From positions 7,738,715 to 7,802,714 of the forward strand of contig CM040446.1 in assembly GCA_022749755.1 (NCBI GenBank): 64,000 bases of DNA. The letters run 5' to 3'. The DNA is from Azadirachta indica. Lineage: Eukaryota > Streptophyta > Magnoliopsida > Sapindales > Meliaceae. Every line of letters starts with the position of its first letter. Positions within the stretch are counted from its first letter, which is position 1. The notes under the pieces are model-generated. The model did not search any database. It saw only the letters and a list, made by a program, of their open reading frames with translations, and was not told where the DNA came from. This document shows, piece by piece, positions 1 to 14,122 of this stretch. The translations under genes were made by a program, and so were the position numbers.

Positions 1-372
1 TGCTCATGACTCTTCATGCATATGAACATGATAGATATAATGAATGAAGGTTTCAGAGCTGCAACCCCACTCCTCAGTCTCAGACTCGTTGCCCCACCAA
101 AGCCACAGACCATTTTAAGCCAGCCTTTGGTCCCCACTCACAAAATGCCAAATTTACTACCATAATTTTATATAGTACAACTTACATGAAATTTCTGATA
201 CTACCAAACTAATATCTATAGGTAAAAGTTGTAGTCCCATTTTTTGCTTTTTGCTTTTGCTTAGCTTACAATAATTGGGGTACGAAATCTTTATCAACAC
301 TTTTTCTCTACTCCCCGTGAACCATATTGATACTTTTTATCTTTGACACTTCCTTCCACAATGCTACCCTCT
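1..372. other. 3' flank of ERECTA
   Basis: Non-coding stretch downstream of the ERECTA stop codon (the gene reads on the minus strand). It should contain the 3' untranslated region. No open frame, repeat or RNA gene was recognised here. Confidence 0.6.
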
Positions 373-3300
373 CTACTCACTATTCTGAGATATTACCTCT
401 CCGAACTTGAGGAAAAGTTGAGCATCTGAGGTGCTCATTGATGGGCAGTTAAGCATGTGTGGAGTCTTGAGATTTGCATACTCATCCCTGTAGCAAGGCA
501 TTTTAGCAGATGAGAGTAGGGCAGGTGGGGTTGAAGTGGGTTGTTTTGGTGGTTCAGGCAGTGGAACAAGGCTTCCCAGAACTCGAGTAACCTCGTGCAT
601 TGTTGGCCTATCTGATGGCTGCCTCTTTGTGCATAGAAGAGCTAGCTGAAAAACCTTCTTTACTGCCCCAAGATCCTTGCATGTTGCGTTGATCTCAGGA
701 TCAACAGTTTCCATGACAGCATTGTTGGCTGTCTTCGATAAAATCTGATACATAATGTCAAAATGTGAGAAACTATTTAACAACGCATTTTTAAAACTAT
801 ACAGAAGAAAACAGGCATGTGTAACTTGTCCAACTTGAAAAGGAACTAAGATTAATTGTTAAAACCTAACTCAAGCATCTGAGGTGCTCATTGTTAGATT
901 AATTGTTGCCATTATACCTCAAAAGATATAAAGGATATGATAGAAGACAAACCAGGTGATGAAGATTGGATTCATTATCCACAGCTTTCCTCCCAGTAAG
1001 CAACTCAAGTAGAACAATTCCAAAGCTGTACACATCAGACTTCTCCGTCAGACGAGAAGTTCGAGCATACTCAGGGTCTATATAGCCAATAGTACCCATT
1101 ATGTAAGTAGATGTATAAGACTTGGATACACATAGACTTTTAGCAATGCCAAAATCTGTGAGATGAGCTTCAAAATCCTTGTCCAATAGAATATTAGATG
1201 ACTTCACATCCCGGTGGATGATTCGGGGACTGCAATCATGGTGTAAATAAGCTAACCCTTGTGCAGCTCCAAGTGCTATGTTCAGTCGAGTGTCCCAGTC
1301 AAGCTTTTTCTTCTTTGTAGGACCTGAGATACAAAAAATACGAAAGAATTCAGAATTCAAAATGTATATATTCTCCATAATGTAAATCTGTTTCGCTTTT
1401 TCCTATATAACAAGGTGCATATGCAATTCAACAGAAGGTGCCACAAGATATCCACAAAGATTGATTTATAGGACGGATATCTAATTATTGATTTGATACA
1501 AATCAACAAACTTTCGAATGCACCTTAACACTCCTAAATGACATTTTTAAATTCAAAATCCTGATTTAAACATGGTTCTGAATGTGTTTTTCTTGTATAC
1601 TCAACTATATATAGTCATACAAATGACTCGAGAAATATGTAACACCAGAATACTGCCGTATCATGAAAACAAATAGTGTGTCACTTAGGCAAGAGAACAC
1701 ATCAGTCTAGGAACTTGTAACTTACCATGGAGAAGATCCCAAAGACTGCCATTTTCCATATAGTCATAGAAGAGAAGGTTCCCTGATGAGGATAGTGAGT
1801 ATCCTTGGAGGCTGACCAGATTTCGATGCTTGATGCTCCCAACTGTCTCAAGCTCTGTCTCAAATTCCTTCAAGCACTGTGGATAGTGAGAGTAAAGTCG
1901 CTTGATAGCCACTGGCTTGCAATTCTTAAGAACACACTTGTAGACTGTGCTTGATGCCCCATGACCGATTATATACTTCTCACTCAAATTCTCCGTCATT
2001 CTCATGATATCCTCGTACACGTGAAGCGCCATATTCATGTGAAGGATCACCAACTTTGGTGTTGAGTAATTAACTGGTTTGTTAACAAGTGCAAGGGTAT
2101 CAATAACTGAGCAGTGTCAAACATTTCCAAATTGTGTCAATACATAAAATTATGTAATCATCTTTAGGCTGTCACCGCTTTATAGTAACATAAATGAAAT
2201 AGGATATAAACTTTAATGAAAAAGTTGAATTCGTTCTACTCAGTAACTTAGGTCAGGATTTAACTTATTTATATATATAAACCATCTCGGCTGTCTAGGT
2301 TTATTAAAAGGAGAAGGCACCTGGTTTGTCAAGTGATCCATCTGGAAAAGGTGTAGGATTGTGTGGTCGGCATGCTGCCACCAAGATCATAAGAAGAATT
2401 ACAACTGCCCCAAGAGCAATACCGAGAATAGCTGCTTTGGAAATTGTAACTTCATAAAAAACAAGAACAAAAAGATATAATTAGGATTGTACATCCCCCA
2501 AGAAGGAAATAACTTCCAAGTAGCATTTTATCCCTTAATTAAAGATCAAAGCCTATAATAAAACATATCTATGCTGCATACTTTTTGAATGATGTATAAC
2601 TCACTCATAACAATTACAGCTTACACATTACTGATTTTTCTTCTTGCATACGGACAATATTCTCTAGTGATAATAAATGAATAGATAGTATAATGAGTGA
2701 TGGTGCAGATTTTACCAGATAAATTTAAAGAGTTAAGCAAGTTTATAAAATGTTGCATGAGGCTAAGTGACTTGGTGATTACCTCGCTCTGTTGGATGAG
2801 AACTGCGGCATGGAGAATGGAGCCAATAGCCACAAAGACCAGGATTTCCAATGAAACTGCAGAGAGGTTAAATTAGTTGGGGGAAAAAACTTAAAACAGC
2901 AAATTATTTTGAATTAGAACCCTATCAAACAAAAGTATTCTAACCTGTCAGGCGAAAATCTTGAGAAGTTATTGCTCGTGGGAATATCACCAGCTAAATC
3001 ATTATAAGATACATTTCTGCATAGGGTTAATCAGGAGGGTGGTGGTATAAGATACAGGAAAATCAAACATTTTATAAGTCAAGCTACATTCAAAAGCAAA
3101 CAGAACACTATGAATGATAAACGCACAGTACAGAAAGACTGAGGCAGTTGATGAGTGGCATCACATCCCCTGCTAAATTGTTGCTTTCCAGTCTCCTGCA
3201 TTAATTTGCACAGACTGATTAGAATGAAATAAACAGGCACCAACAGCAATGTTCTTTTTAACTCCTTTTACAATTTTGTAATATCAAAACCTGTTTCGCA

Positions 3301-6300
3301 ACTAGAGAGAAGTACATTGCCATCAATAGTACAGCAGGTTAATTGATTACTATTATTCATGTTCAATGCTGGACCTTGGAAACCAAAGTGCCTTAAACAA
3401 TGATTAACAAAGTGCATTAGGGCCATATATACCATCACAATAAGGTACTAGGTTAGTTAAAAAGGCCAAATATCCATAACATACATTGCCGGACATGCAA
3501 AATCCACTTTTATGTTCTACCAACAATTAGTTTGGTGACAGGTGATAGTGGCGACGTTTACAAACTCACAATGAGAACAAGTTTTGAAGCTGACTAAGTT
3601 CTTCAGGAATCATGCCTGAGAGATGATTATGTGAAAGATCTCTGCAATGCAAAAGCTTGAAACATTAGTTAAGAGAAAGATCAAACATTGGAAGGGAACC
3701 CACGTTCATAACACACTCGAGATTTCTTACATTTCCATAACACTTCTTAGATTACCAAACTCTCCCGGAATAAATCCTGTTAATTGATTTCGGCTTAAAT
3801 TCCTATAGAAAAAAATAGTGGATGTCAGCAAGCAAGAAGAGAGTCTTCGAGTAGCAATCAATTTGCAGAAGAACTCACAGCTTTAGAAGATGTTCCAAAT
3901 CACCAAGGGGAGAAGGGATGGAACCACTAATTTTGTTGTTTGAAATGTCCCTGAACAAAAGAAAATTATTTACTAGAAAGGAAAATGAAGGGATAAGGAA
4001 ATAGTTTAGAGCACTAAATACTTACAGAGTATCCAGATTGCCAATCCGAGAGAGCTCAATCGGAATAGGACCCCTGATGTTGTTCGACGACAGGTTCCTG
4101 AAAAGGGCAGGTAGCAAAGACATCACAGTGATGAAATAAATGTATTAAAAAACTTAGTTAATAACTGTATAAGCCTAAAAAGCAAAACTTTGCTTGTGTG
4201 CACATAGGAAAAAACCATTGACAAGGGATAAGAAAGATAATAATGTAACAAAAACGGATTGGAGAAAGAATGTTCAGGCAACATGAAACAGCAAAATTGT
4301 TGTACAATGATTCAACGTGGACAACTTACAGAGAATTTAACAGACAACATGAAGACAAAAAAAAAAAATGCACGCTGCTTTTGATAACCCATATCGAAAC
4401 TTACAAGTATGTCATACTCTCTAGTCTCTGAAATGCAAGTGGGATGGTTCCATTCAACTTATTTCCGTGCACATTTCTGACATCAAATTAAATTGTTAAT
4501 AACTAACCTAAAACAGTGCATATTTGCAGGATTGGAATGACAGGACAGATAGAATACTTACAGACTATTGAGATTTGTGCATGAACTAAGATTATCAGGT
4601 ATAGGACCTTCGAGGTGGTTGTTCGCTACATTTCTGCATAATGTTGCCTTAGTACCTCAAATATGATAAATGCAGAAAGTGTTTATACAAGGAAAAATTC
4701 AGGGAAAAGTGTCATACAAATCAAACAAATCAGTGAGCTTCCCAAGCTCTGGTGGGATATGCCCAGTGAGAAGATTATCATTCAATTCCCTGCATAAAGC
4801 AAAGCACATTCAGAGAAAAAATTCTCCATTTTCACATGAGATGGCAGAGGGCATTCCAAGCTATAATATGAGAAACAAGAAACAGGAAGGCTTAAAATAG
4901 TTAAAAGAGTAAACATACAAGTAATGAAGTTTTGTCATGTTCCCAAGTTCTGGTGGAATGGGTCCAGTCAGCTTGTTACTGTGCAAGTACCTACAACACA
5001 GTATTACTTCAATCAAAATCTTATATACAATATACACAAAAGAAAATGAACATAATAAAATCTCTAGATCATACGAAATACTATATTGCAAGAGTGATGA
5101 GAACATACTTACAATTTCTCTGTGTAAGTTAAATTTCCCAAAATGGGAGGAATGGGTCCACTTAAGTTGTTGCAGCTTAAATCTCTGGATTATGTACAAG
5201 GAAATGATGTGCATGAAAAGGGTTAATAAAACTTCAATAACGATGATTTTCAAATTCAGAATGCTATTAGCTTCAAATGACAGTAGAAGTACTCACAAGA
5301 CAGCAAGTGCCTGCATCAGCCCAATAACTGATGGAATTTTCCCCGTCAACTGATTACCTTGCAAAGACCTACAAAACAAAGAATTTGTGATCACAGTTGA
5401 CCACCCCTAGTCCCAAAAGCCAAAGAGACAGCAAGCACATACAATGTTGCTATTTGCAAGAAGCCAATGTTGAATGGAATCTCTCCAGTCAGCTGGTTGT
5501 AGGACAAGTCCCTACCAATGAAAGTGAAAATAAATGAATTAATGGATTTAAGTATTTCAAAAAAAGTGTGGGTTCAATGAGTTAAATAGGTACATACAAG
5601 ACCTGGAAGGCAGTGCAATTGCCAATATTCTCAGGAATGCTGCCAGTCAAACTGTTATTCCTCACGTCGCTGCAAATCATAGGAGACACTGGTTAGACTG
5701 GCAAAGTAGCTTCCACATCAGATAAAACAAAATCCGTCTCAGACACTTGTAAAGAGCAGGGATAGCTACCAAGGAACTTACAAGTACCACAATCCCGTAA
5801 GCTGACACATATCTGGAGAGAGTGTACCCATCAAGTTGTTCCCTCGCAAACCACTAAAGTAAAGGAAAACAAAACAAAAGAAGAGAATTAAGCTCAAAAT
5901 GCATTACAGAAAGTGGCAAGAGGGGAAAATAAATTCAGTGAAAGCTACAGGATTCTAGCATCGGTACTCACAGATACTGCAAAACTTCGTTCCAGTATAT
6001 AAGCCTTGGTATTTCTCCGCTGAGTTTATTTTGCGCCAGGTCTCTGGATCCAGTTATTTTGAATAACATTGGAATTTCAGCTAAAATTATTCAACAAAAG
6101 ATAAACCTGATGAGACAGAGAAGAGATAGGGGAATAGAAGATACTCACAAAACTTTCAAGTTTGGTATCTGAGACAGAGTTGATGGAATTGGTCCAATCA
6201 ACTGATTGTTTTTCAAAATTCTGGAAGATTACAAAAATTCCACTAAATATAAATTCTGAATGTAAACACAAATAATAGTATAAACATGGAGAGACATGCA

Positions 6301-7678
6301 TGCTTGTGGAAGAACTTACAGATATTCCAGTTGTTTCAACTTTGAAATTGAAAACGGTATGTCTCCATACAACTCATTGAACGAAAAATCTCTGATAACA
6401 TTAATTCATCAATATCCAGTTAATATTACACAGTAATTTTATGAACCTATATCTCTTTCAAACACGGAACTTACAGGCTTTTAAGAGAAGAACAGTCACC
6501 AATCTCATCCGGGATCTGCCCAGACAGACGATTTCCCCTAAGATCACTGAAAAAGAACACAACACTAGGATGAGTTCTGATTTAACCAAGCTCAACAATA
6601 TTTACAGAAACACAAATTATATCTCTGCATAATGAGAACTATTCGATTCATCAAACCTATTATGTTCTGAGGATACTAATCCCAGAAATATTTTCTGGTG
6701 AACCAAACAGAACTTCAGAAACAAAATAATAATAAAAACAAGAATGCACAGAGATAGAGCACAGTACATAGATTGCAAGTCTTTAAGATCTCCTATAGCT
6801 GGTGAGATTTCCCCATCAAGATTTAGACCTGACAGATTCCTACAATAACAGAAAAACAACCAAATATCAAAAAAAATAAATCAAAATTTAACATCCAGGA
6901 AACAGTTATGGAGAAAGACAAGTAGTCAAAACACTAATATAGAAATGAGGAAAAGGAAAGGCCCAACAGTAACGGCGAAAAACAAAATACTCACAGTGCA
7001 ATGACACTGAAGGTGACATTATCACAAGTGACTCCTCTCCAAACGCAATAATCTGAAGATGCCGAGTCTGTCCAATCATAGAGAACATTATCCACATCCC
7101 TAAACGACTTCTTTATCTCCAATAATGTTGCTCCTTCAGTATAACAAAATCATTCATTAAATTCAGTCAGTGATCATGTTTAATACCCTAATTCAAGTTA
7201 AACAAAACCCTCAACTTTGACAAGGAAAACTCAAACCTTTCAACAACGAAGTTAAAGACTTAACACTAGAGCTTGAATCAAATGTGTAAAGATGTAGTGG
7301 AAGTACAAAAAAGAAAGAACTTCACAGTATCAGCCAAATGAGGTTAAGAAGCTTTAAACATTTAAAAACCATCAAGGAAAGAGAATATGGCTAAACATAA
7401 ACAACTACAGAAACTCCATCTATTAGCCAGGCAAATGGAAACTTCAAAAGAAGAAAAAACAACTTTCAAGCCCCAAGTTTTTTATTACTTGATAAACAGA
7501 TAAAAATAAATAAATAAGTAACATGGTTAAGGTAGTTCACTTTCTTCTTCATCCTTCGCTCACATTTTCTCAAAAACCAAACAGAAAACAGTACCCACTC
7601 ACCATTATCTGAAACCACAGAAACGAAACTCAAACAGAAGAGAAAAACCAGGAGGATGGACTGAACACCAAATGCCAT
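373..7678 (-). CDS. ER: ERECTA leucine-rich repeat receptor-like kinase, 27 exons
   Basis: Plasma-membrane receptor kinase; in Arabidopsis ERECTA perceives EPF/EPFL peptides and controls inflorescence form and stomatal patterning. Exons from the start: 7603-7678, 6995-7133, 6768-6839, 6475-6546, 6320-6391, 6149-6220, 5972-6043, 5782-5853, 5598-5669, 5443-5511, 5297-5368, 5113-5184, 4919-4990, 4718-4789, 4562-4633, 4405-4476, 4026-4097, 3879-3950, 3731-3802, 3570-3641, 3127-3195, 2945-3016, 2783-2856, 2321-2449, 1726-2073, 953-1323, 373-744. They sum to 980 codons plus stop (Arabidopsis about 976). Visible parts: signal peptide 1-23, LRR cap with CVWRGV, about 20 LRRs mostly one per 72-nt exon, membrane helix near 579-600, then a kinase with [10 protein letters not shown] (about 655), [12 protein letters not shown] (about 770) and DFG (about 790). 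The tail [10 protein letters not shown] and the juxtamembrane [20 protein letters not shown] match ERECTA rather than ERL1/ERL2. The start follows the family; an upstream in-frame ATG at 7741 would put 21 residues before the signal peptide. Confidence 0.97.
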
Positions 7679-7992
7679 AACTGCCCTTGAAACAAAACCC
7701 ACATTTACATCATCCCAAGACTGAAGCAACTCAAACGACACGACATTTCAACCCAGAAAACCTTCAACTATTCTTCATCCACCGACGTAGAAAAACAAAA
7801 GAGAGAGAGAGAGAAGAGAGAGCTCTTGTTACTCTTCTGTTGTTCTTAGTTTTAAGAGTACTGATTTAAAGCTAAGAGTCAAAGAGAGAAGAAGAAGCTG
7901 GCCATAAAGCTATCTGCTCGTTCAATCACATCTTTCTGGCAGTCAGGCTATATACAGTCCTAGCTAAGCTAAGCTCATTGAGTACAGAGAGA

Positions 7993-8028
<36 letters not shown>

Positions 8029-8330
8029 AGAGGAGAGAATACAAAGAATTGTATACAACTGTGAGAGATGGAATTATTTCACAGATAAAGTTAAAAACCT
8101 CTCTGCCAGAGCTCTGCCATAAAAACCTGCAACACTTACAACTCTCTCTCACTACATTTTTATCTTTATTACTCTCTCTCTCTCCCCCTCGTTCTCATAC
8201 AATTATAAGCTTGCTTAAGCTAATTGCAATTTGCGACTGTGAATGATAATAATGGGTCGCTTTCGTTCCCCAGATAGAAAGGATTAACGTTATGTTATGT
8301 TATGTTATTTATAATATCAGTAATGAATTG
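7679..8330 (-). promoter_or_regulatory. ERECTA 5' leader and proximal promoter with GA/CT tracts
   Basis: Upstream of the ERECTA start codon. It holds long purine runs on the plus strand (GA tracts near 7801-7832 and 7985-8036), which read as CT-rich leader on the gene strand, and a CT tract near 8141-8187 in the opposite sense. CT-rich 5' leaders are common in plant genes. The transcription start cannot be fixed from sequence alone. Confidence 0.5.
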
Positions 8331-10759
8331 GGTTGACAACGACGCTCTTTTTCTCTTTCTCCTTCGCTTGATGCTTGCATTCTAAGCTTCTCTATCAATG
8401 GAAATTTTGCTTAATTATTTATTTTTTATTTTTTTTTTATTTATTTAATAATTAAGATAAGAAGACTCATCATTTCATATTAATAGTTTTTTTTCTTAGG
8501 GAACCAATGAGTTTGGCAGTTATCCAACTTACTTTCCGTTTTTTAACTGTCCTTCCCTCCCCTCCCTACTACTACTACCCCTACCAGCAAAATTCGAAGC
8601 CTTATAATTTATTATTATTTTTATTCTTTTTTTTTTATTTTCAAAAATTATTTTTTTAATTACATGATTTTAATAGAAATTATCTCTTAATTAGTGTTTT
8701 ACTTAGAATTCCTTTTGTATACTATTTGCAAATGTTATAATTGAGTTTGTTTTATGGTGTTAATGAATACTACATGAAAGCTAAATTAAGAAATATAAAT
8801 ATTTATCTATATATTTTATTATTTGTTTTAAAAGTGATTATCAAATTAATATGTAGTTACATATCAATTAAAATAATTCTTATAGTATTTTATCGGTAAT
8901 CGTGATACTAGACTAAGTATTTTTAATAAATCCTTTTAAAAAATGCTAAAAAGTATTAAAATATATGAGTGTTTAAATATTTTCAACTCATTTACTTTTA
9001 ATTTTTCTAAACAATCCCTAACTTATAATTTATTTATTCAAAAATAGAGATAGGTGTATAAGTTAAATATATAGTTCGCAGAAGTTTAAGCTTATTGCCA
9101 TTAATTTAAAAAAAATTCTATTTGAATACAATTTGTTAGAATTCAAAAATAGACACTTTATTGTGAAGTTACTATGGTGGCTTATTTACGAATAAATTTG
9201 TTAATAATTATTAGAGACTTTTTTTTTTAAAGAAATTCTTGTCAAAAAAATTTTAAAAAAAATATATATTTAATTGAAGATAGAAAAATTTTAAATAAAA
9301 GGGGTCAGTCCTACAAATCTCAGGGTGAGATTTCTTACGCTTCTCTGATTATTTTGAATATATATATGTATATACACGTGTCAAAATCTGATGATTCCAT
9401 CAATTATTATTACACCAAAAGAGAAGGCGGGGTGAGAAAGGTAAAAACGATTGGCAAATGTAAAGAAAGAAAGGGACGGGAGGAAAAAGGCCGAGAAAGA
9501 GTGGGGAGTGGGGTCCACGGTGACTGACAATCTGCTGCCAAAGGAAAGAAAAAGTTACCGTCGTTCATCTTCACCTCGGGAAGGGAAGGTCATTTGCTCT
9601 TCAATCACTGACACACATACAACCCCGGTTAGTGGGGCCTATTTTTATGTGATGCTGATTGGCATCTAACGCCGTCTCTCACGCCGTTAACGTCACTGTC
9701 AAAAGTCGTTTTCACCCCTCTGGTCTTGTCTGATGCCCTGCCCCTCTGCCTCATCTGAAATCGCTGACTAATATTAAATTTCGTTAAAAAAAGTTTTTTT
9801 TTTTTATATTATTATTTTTAATAAAATAATAAATAATTTGTAAAATGTGAATTTGGGAATTTGAGATAACAAACTAAAATAAATATGTTTCCCGAATTAC
9901 GGGTATGCTGGAGATAGAGGAACATGTCTCTTTCTTAGGCCCACCACTCACTGATTGCCACGTGTCACAGATTTGTTAAAATGTCTTGTTTTATTTAATA
10001 ATATTATTCAGATACCTTCACTTAGTTTAAATAATATTTTCTTTTTATACGTAAAAAAAAAATCTACTTACAATATAATATGATAGACCCTATACATATG
10101 GCGGGTAACATTTCTTATAATTAAAAAATAATCTTATTAGTTTCAGCTAATAAAATTGGGAGGCTGAACACCAACCTAACTATTCGAGAAAAACCGGAGT
10201 AAATCACAGAATCATTATAAAATATAATAATAGTATAATATAGTTACAATAATTATAAGAGCCTATTATTTTTATGACAGTGTATCATAATATAATATAA
10301 TTACGATAATTGTAACAGTTTTTCAATTTTACGGAAAATTTCTTTATTTTTATACAATTATTAGATTTTATTTCTTTTATTTTCACGAAGTTGTTAGATT
10401 TTATGGACAGTATAATATAAGTATTGTATTGTATTGTATTGTATTGTATTGTATTATATAAGTAATGAATCGTAGATGTATATGTTCTCAAGAAACATAG
10501 AAAATGATAATTGAAGATATGTTTGCAATTGATTGATAGGTCGGTGGATGGATTTAGAGGGAATCAGGAACTCAATAATAATAACATTTCATTATCTTGG
10601 TACCACTAAAATGAGGCAATCAATTGAATCAATGACCCATTTTGAAAGATTTTTTTCTTATATTTTTTCGATAATTGTACTTGCTTAGTTTGTAGTTAAG
10701 CTATCACCTAGTTGGATTATATACTCCGTTGTCGTTTTATTTAGTTTTCACATTCAAGA

Positions 10760-10792
<33 letters not shown>

Positions 10793-11367
10793 GGAGAGAG
10801 AGAGAGTTTTTTAAATCAAACTTATATTATTTTGTTTGAATTTGATGATTCTAGCAGATTTAATTGGATCAAGAGTTTTAAAACGTAAACCCAATTTATA
10901 TTGTACAAAAGGTGAACATAAATTATATTCACTATTAACTATTTTTTTTTTTTTTCCATAATTAGAGATATAAATTATCAATACAAATTATTATATATAA
11001 ATTGGTAGTAATTTTATAATATTAAAAGATGAAAATACAAAATTAATGCAATTAATAGCAGTAAATAATTTAGACCATATGAGAATTGATTTCATACTTT
11101 GTGTTTTTAGAACTACTATTTTTATAAATAAAAGAGAATAAACATTAGTTAAAAAAAGTAATATTATAGATACAAGCTTTTATATTAATTGAATCATATA
11201 AAATGATATGATAGTAAAATATAATTGTTTCATATTCTATAAATCATAAAAGTAAATGAAAAATTCATGAGAGTAAAGAAAATAAATTATTTGAGATACA
11301 TGACAACAATACAAGTGTTAGGTCTATACAATTTGTATATGTAGCATTATCATAATTAAAGTATCAT
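8331..11367. other. AT-rich intergenic region upstream of ERECTA
   Basis: No gene seen. Mostly AT-rich with poly-A/T runs. A patch at about 9420-9760 is clearly richer in G and C than its surroundings and could be a distal regulatory segment of ERECTA. A pentanucleotide repeat (unit TGTAT) lies near 10426-10460 and a TA/GA tract near 10762-10806. Confidence 0.5.
10426..10460. repeat. TGTAT pentanucleotide microsatellite
   Basis: About seven head-to-tail copies of a five-base unit read directly in the sequence. A short minus-strand open frame across it is a by-product of the repeat. Confidence 0.9.
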
Positions 11368-11461
11368 ATGTTTGTTATAAACTGTGAAGAATTAATGATC
11401 CTCTTAACTTTAAAATGTTTGTTATAAACTGTGAAGAATTAATGATCCTCTTAACTTTAAA
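11368..11461. repeat. Perfect 47-bp tandem duplication
   Basis: Bases 11368-11414 and 11415-11461 are identical copies lying head to tail. The lack of differences in otherwise drifting intergenic DNA points to a recent duplication or an assembly artefact. Confidence 0.92.
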
Positions 11462-11463
11462 CA

Positions 11464-11632
11464 AGTGTTTTTAAATCATTTGTGTACTATTAAATATAGA
11501 TACTTCTAATGGTTAAGATTAAATATAACATGTACATTAATTATCGTGTATTAATTATATATTAATTACATATGTCTCATTTAATCTTAATGGTTGAAAA
11601 TATTTAAATCTAATAGTTTATAAATGATATAA
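11464..11632. mobile_element. MITE-like inverted repeat, family A
   Basis: The left and right arms are imperfect reverse complements around an AT-rich centre (ATTAATTA repeats). The inner arm word (AATGGTTAAGATTAAAT) resembles the better preserved element at 36239-36462, so both may belong to one family of miniature inverted-repeat elements. No target duplication was identified. Confidence 0.5.
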
Positions 11633-14085
11633 AAAAAATATATAATAAGTTAAGGAGCCAATCATTTGTTTCTTTTGTTACATTAGTAAATAATTGAATT
11701 AATTAAGGATTGATGACTTTTTTTTTATTAGTATGGATACATGATAATATCTGCTCTAATTATATATTTAGAACAATGATAGAGATAGAAATATAATATA
11801 TAAATTATAATAAGATAAATTCAATACAACTATATAATTTATACGAAATGGGATCAAATAATAAGATTTAGGTAGGAATTAAATTCATTAAATTAAATAT
11901 TTGAAAATCATAGTTAAATTATATTCTACGGACAGGTTATATAACATATTGTCTAGCCACATTTGTCTGTATATATATATATATAATTCAATTGTAGACG
12001 GCAAACAAGAGTTATTGTAAGCTGAAAACTTTTTGGATTTACATAATTTTTAATTTTTATTTCCCTCCACTCACTACAGCGAAAGGTCCAAACCCATACC
12101 CATGTGTGTAGTAAGTGGTAAACTTGGTGGGAAGAAGATTTTGAATAAGAGTCATCTTCCCATGCAATTCTTGTACATTATAATTATAAGGAAAACTTAC
12201 AAAAGTATTCATACCTAAAATAGAAATTTCAAAAATATTTAATAATAATTTTTAATTTTTTAAATTTATATAAAATTTTTAAAAAATAGATAATTTTACT
12301 TCTCTTCCATAAAAATTTAAAAAATAAATTACTTTAATTTTAATGGTGATTAGTTGTCGCTCAGTATTGACCAATCAACATTGAATATCTTCTTATCAAT
12401 ATTAAGTGACAATTGAGAGATATTTAGTGTCGAGTTGTCGATACTAAGTATCTTTCAATTATAAATCGTTAATTTTTTAAATTTTTAATTTAAAAAATAA
12501 AAAATAATTAATTTATCTAATTTTTAGATAATTTCAAGATTAAAAATGATCATTGAACAGTTTTTAAATTTTAGATATTTTTATAAAATTTTTTAATTAT
12601 AATAAAATGTGTAAAAATAACAATAACAACTATTAAAAAACTGATAGACAACTTATTATTACGGAGATTGTAGAATTACATGGAATATTATTTTTAAATT
12701 AGAGAAATACTTGTTTATTATCTTAACAAGAAATCGTGCAATTTTTATTTTTCAATTAAAGAAAAATCTATCAGTATTTGTTATTAGGCCAAAGGCAAAA
12801 ATCTAACTCATTCTTAGTGGATGAATTTGATTTCTACCAACTATAATTAGTGGGGTTTTCCATAAAATGAGGGCGGATCCGGAATGTTGCGTGTAGATTT
12901 AAAATAAAAAACTTCACAATCTTCAAATTTAAAGAAATTTGCACACATTTTAAGCTAAAAGTAATTAACAATAATATCATGTGAAAAAAAAATTAGAAAA
13001 TACAAGGAAGGTGAATTACTTAATAAATTTGGGGACATTTTCTACAGTAACCAAAATTGAGATTCAATTTTCTCAAATAATTACTATTTAAAATTTGTAT
13101 AAAAAATGATCCGATTGGATTAAAATACTCTCACAAAAAAATTTTCAAATATGACCATTTACTTTTATTAGGGGTATTTTTTTTAAAAAAATTTAAGTGG
13201 GTTATTTTTGTAACAAACTTTAAATAGTATGTATCGCTGAAAATTCAGCTTAAGTTTGGGGCATTTTCGTTAATTTTCTCAATTTGTTAAGATAAAAAAA
13301 AAATAAGAGGGCAAGTACATGATTATTGAAATTAAAAAGTGATGTGCCGGTGGACTGATGTGATTTGATGTGATGTGATGTGATGTGATGAAGTAATTAT
13401 TTGAAACCTATGGGAAATGTAAAATGGAACTCACTGGTGATTTTTTTTTTTTTTTGGTTGGTTTAAAAACAATGTTAAAAATTAAATAAGAAAAGGCCCA
13501 CTAATCACATGGAATGTGTTATCGGATGAAAGGCAACCTCAACTCCAACAGACAATTGTTCCCAAATCACGTGCCTCATTTATTACTCTTTCTGTAGGCC
13601 CTTCCCATTTCTTCCCTTCGTATCTCAACACTAACAACTTAATTTTTATTTTTATTATTTATATAATTTTTAATAGACATGAAGAATGCATGCATATTAA
13701 TATTAATATTAATATTAATATTATTCCAAAATAAAAAATTAAACCGTTCTTTTCACAAAATTTGTTCCAACAGTTTGAAACGTGTTTGACGAAACGAAAG
13801 AGACCCTTTGACGCTTCTATGTTCTTCTGAGTTTAAAAAATTATAAAAAAAGAGAAATTTAATATTTTATGAATAAAATTTTGTAAGTATGTATATATGA
13901 CAAAGGAATGTGTTTAAAAAATACACATATATATATATATATATATATATAAAATAAAATTCGGAATAGAGTATTGAAAAAAAATTGGGGTGTACTAATC
14001 ACTGATGAAAAGTAGAATAGACTATAGAAGAATCTTGTTGGTTAGGAGATACTGCAGTGCCCATAATAATAATAATAATAATAAT

Positions 14086-14122
<37 letters not shown>

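Noticed and set aside
7679..7741. Upstream in-frame ATG of ERECTA at 7741
   Set aside because: It would put 21 residues before the signal peptide; the start at 7678 matches the family length and puts the hydrophobic segment at the N terminus.
9451..9669. 72-codon plus-strand frame in the GC-richer patch upstream of ERECTA
   Set aside because: Basic, low-complexity start, no domain and no splice context; more likely regulatory or leader DNA.
10285..10491. 68-codon minus-strand frame
   Set aside because: It is made by the TGTAT microsatellite and AT-rich flanks; repetitive residues, no family.
12180..12600. Possible large MITE
   Set aside because: The arms are so AT-rich that the inverted match may be chance; no target duplication found. 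Left as a remark only.
13358..13390. CRISPR-like short repeats
   Set aside because: Simple TGATG microsatellite without spacers, in a plant genome.
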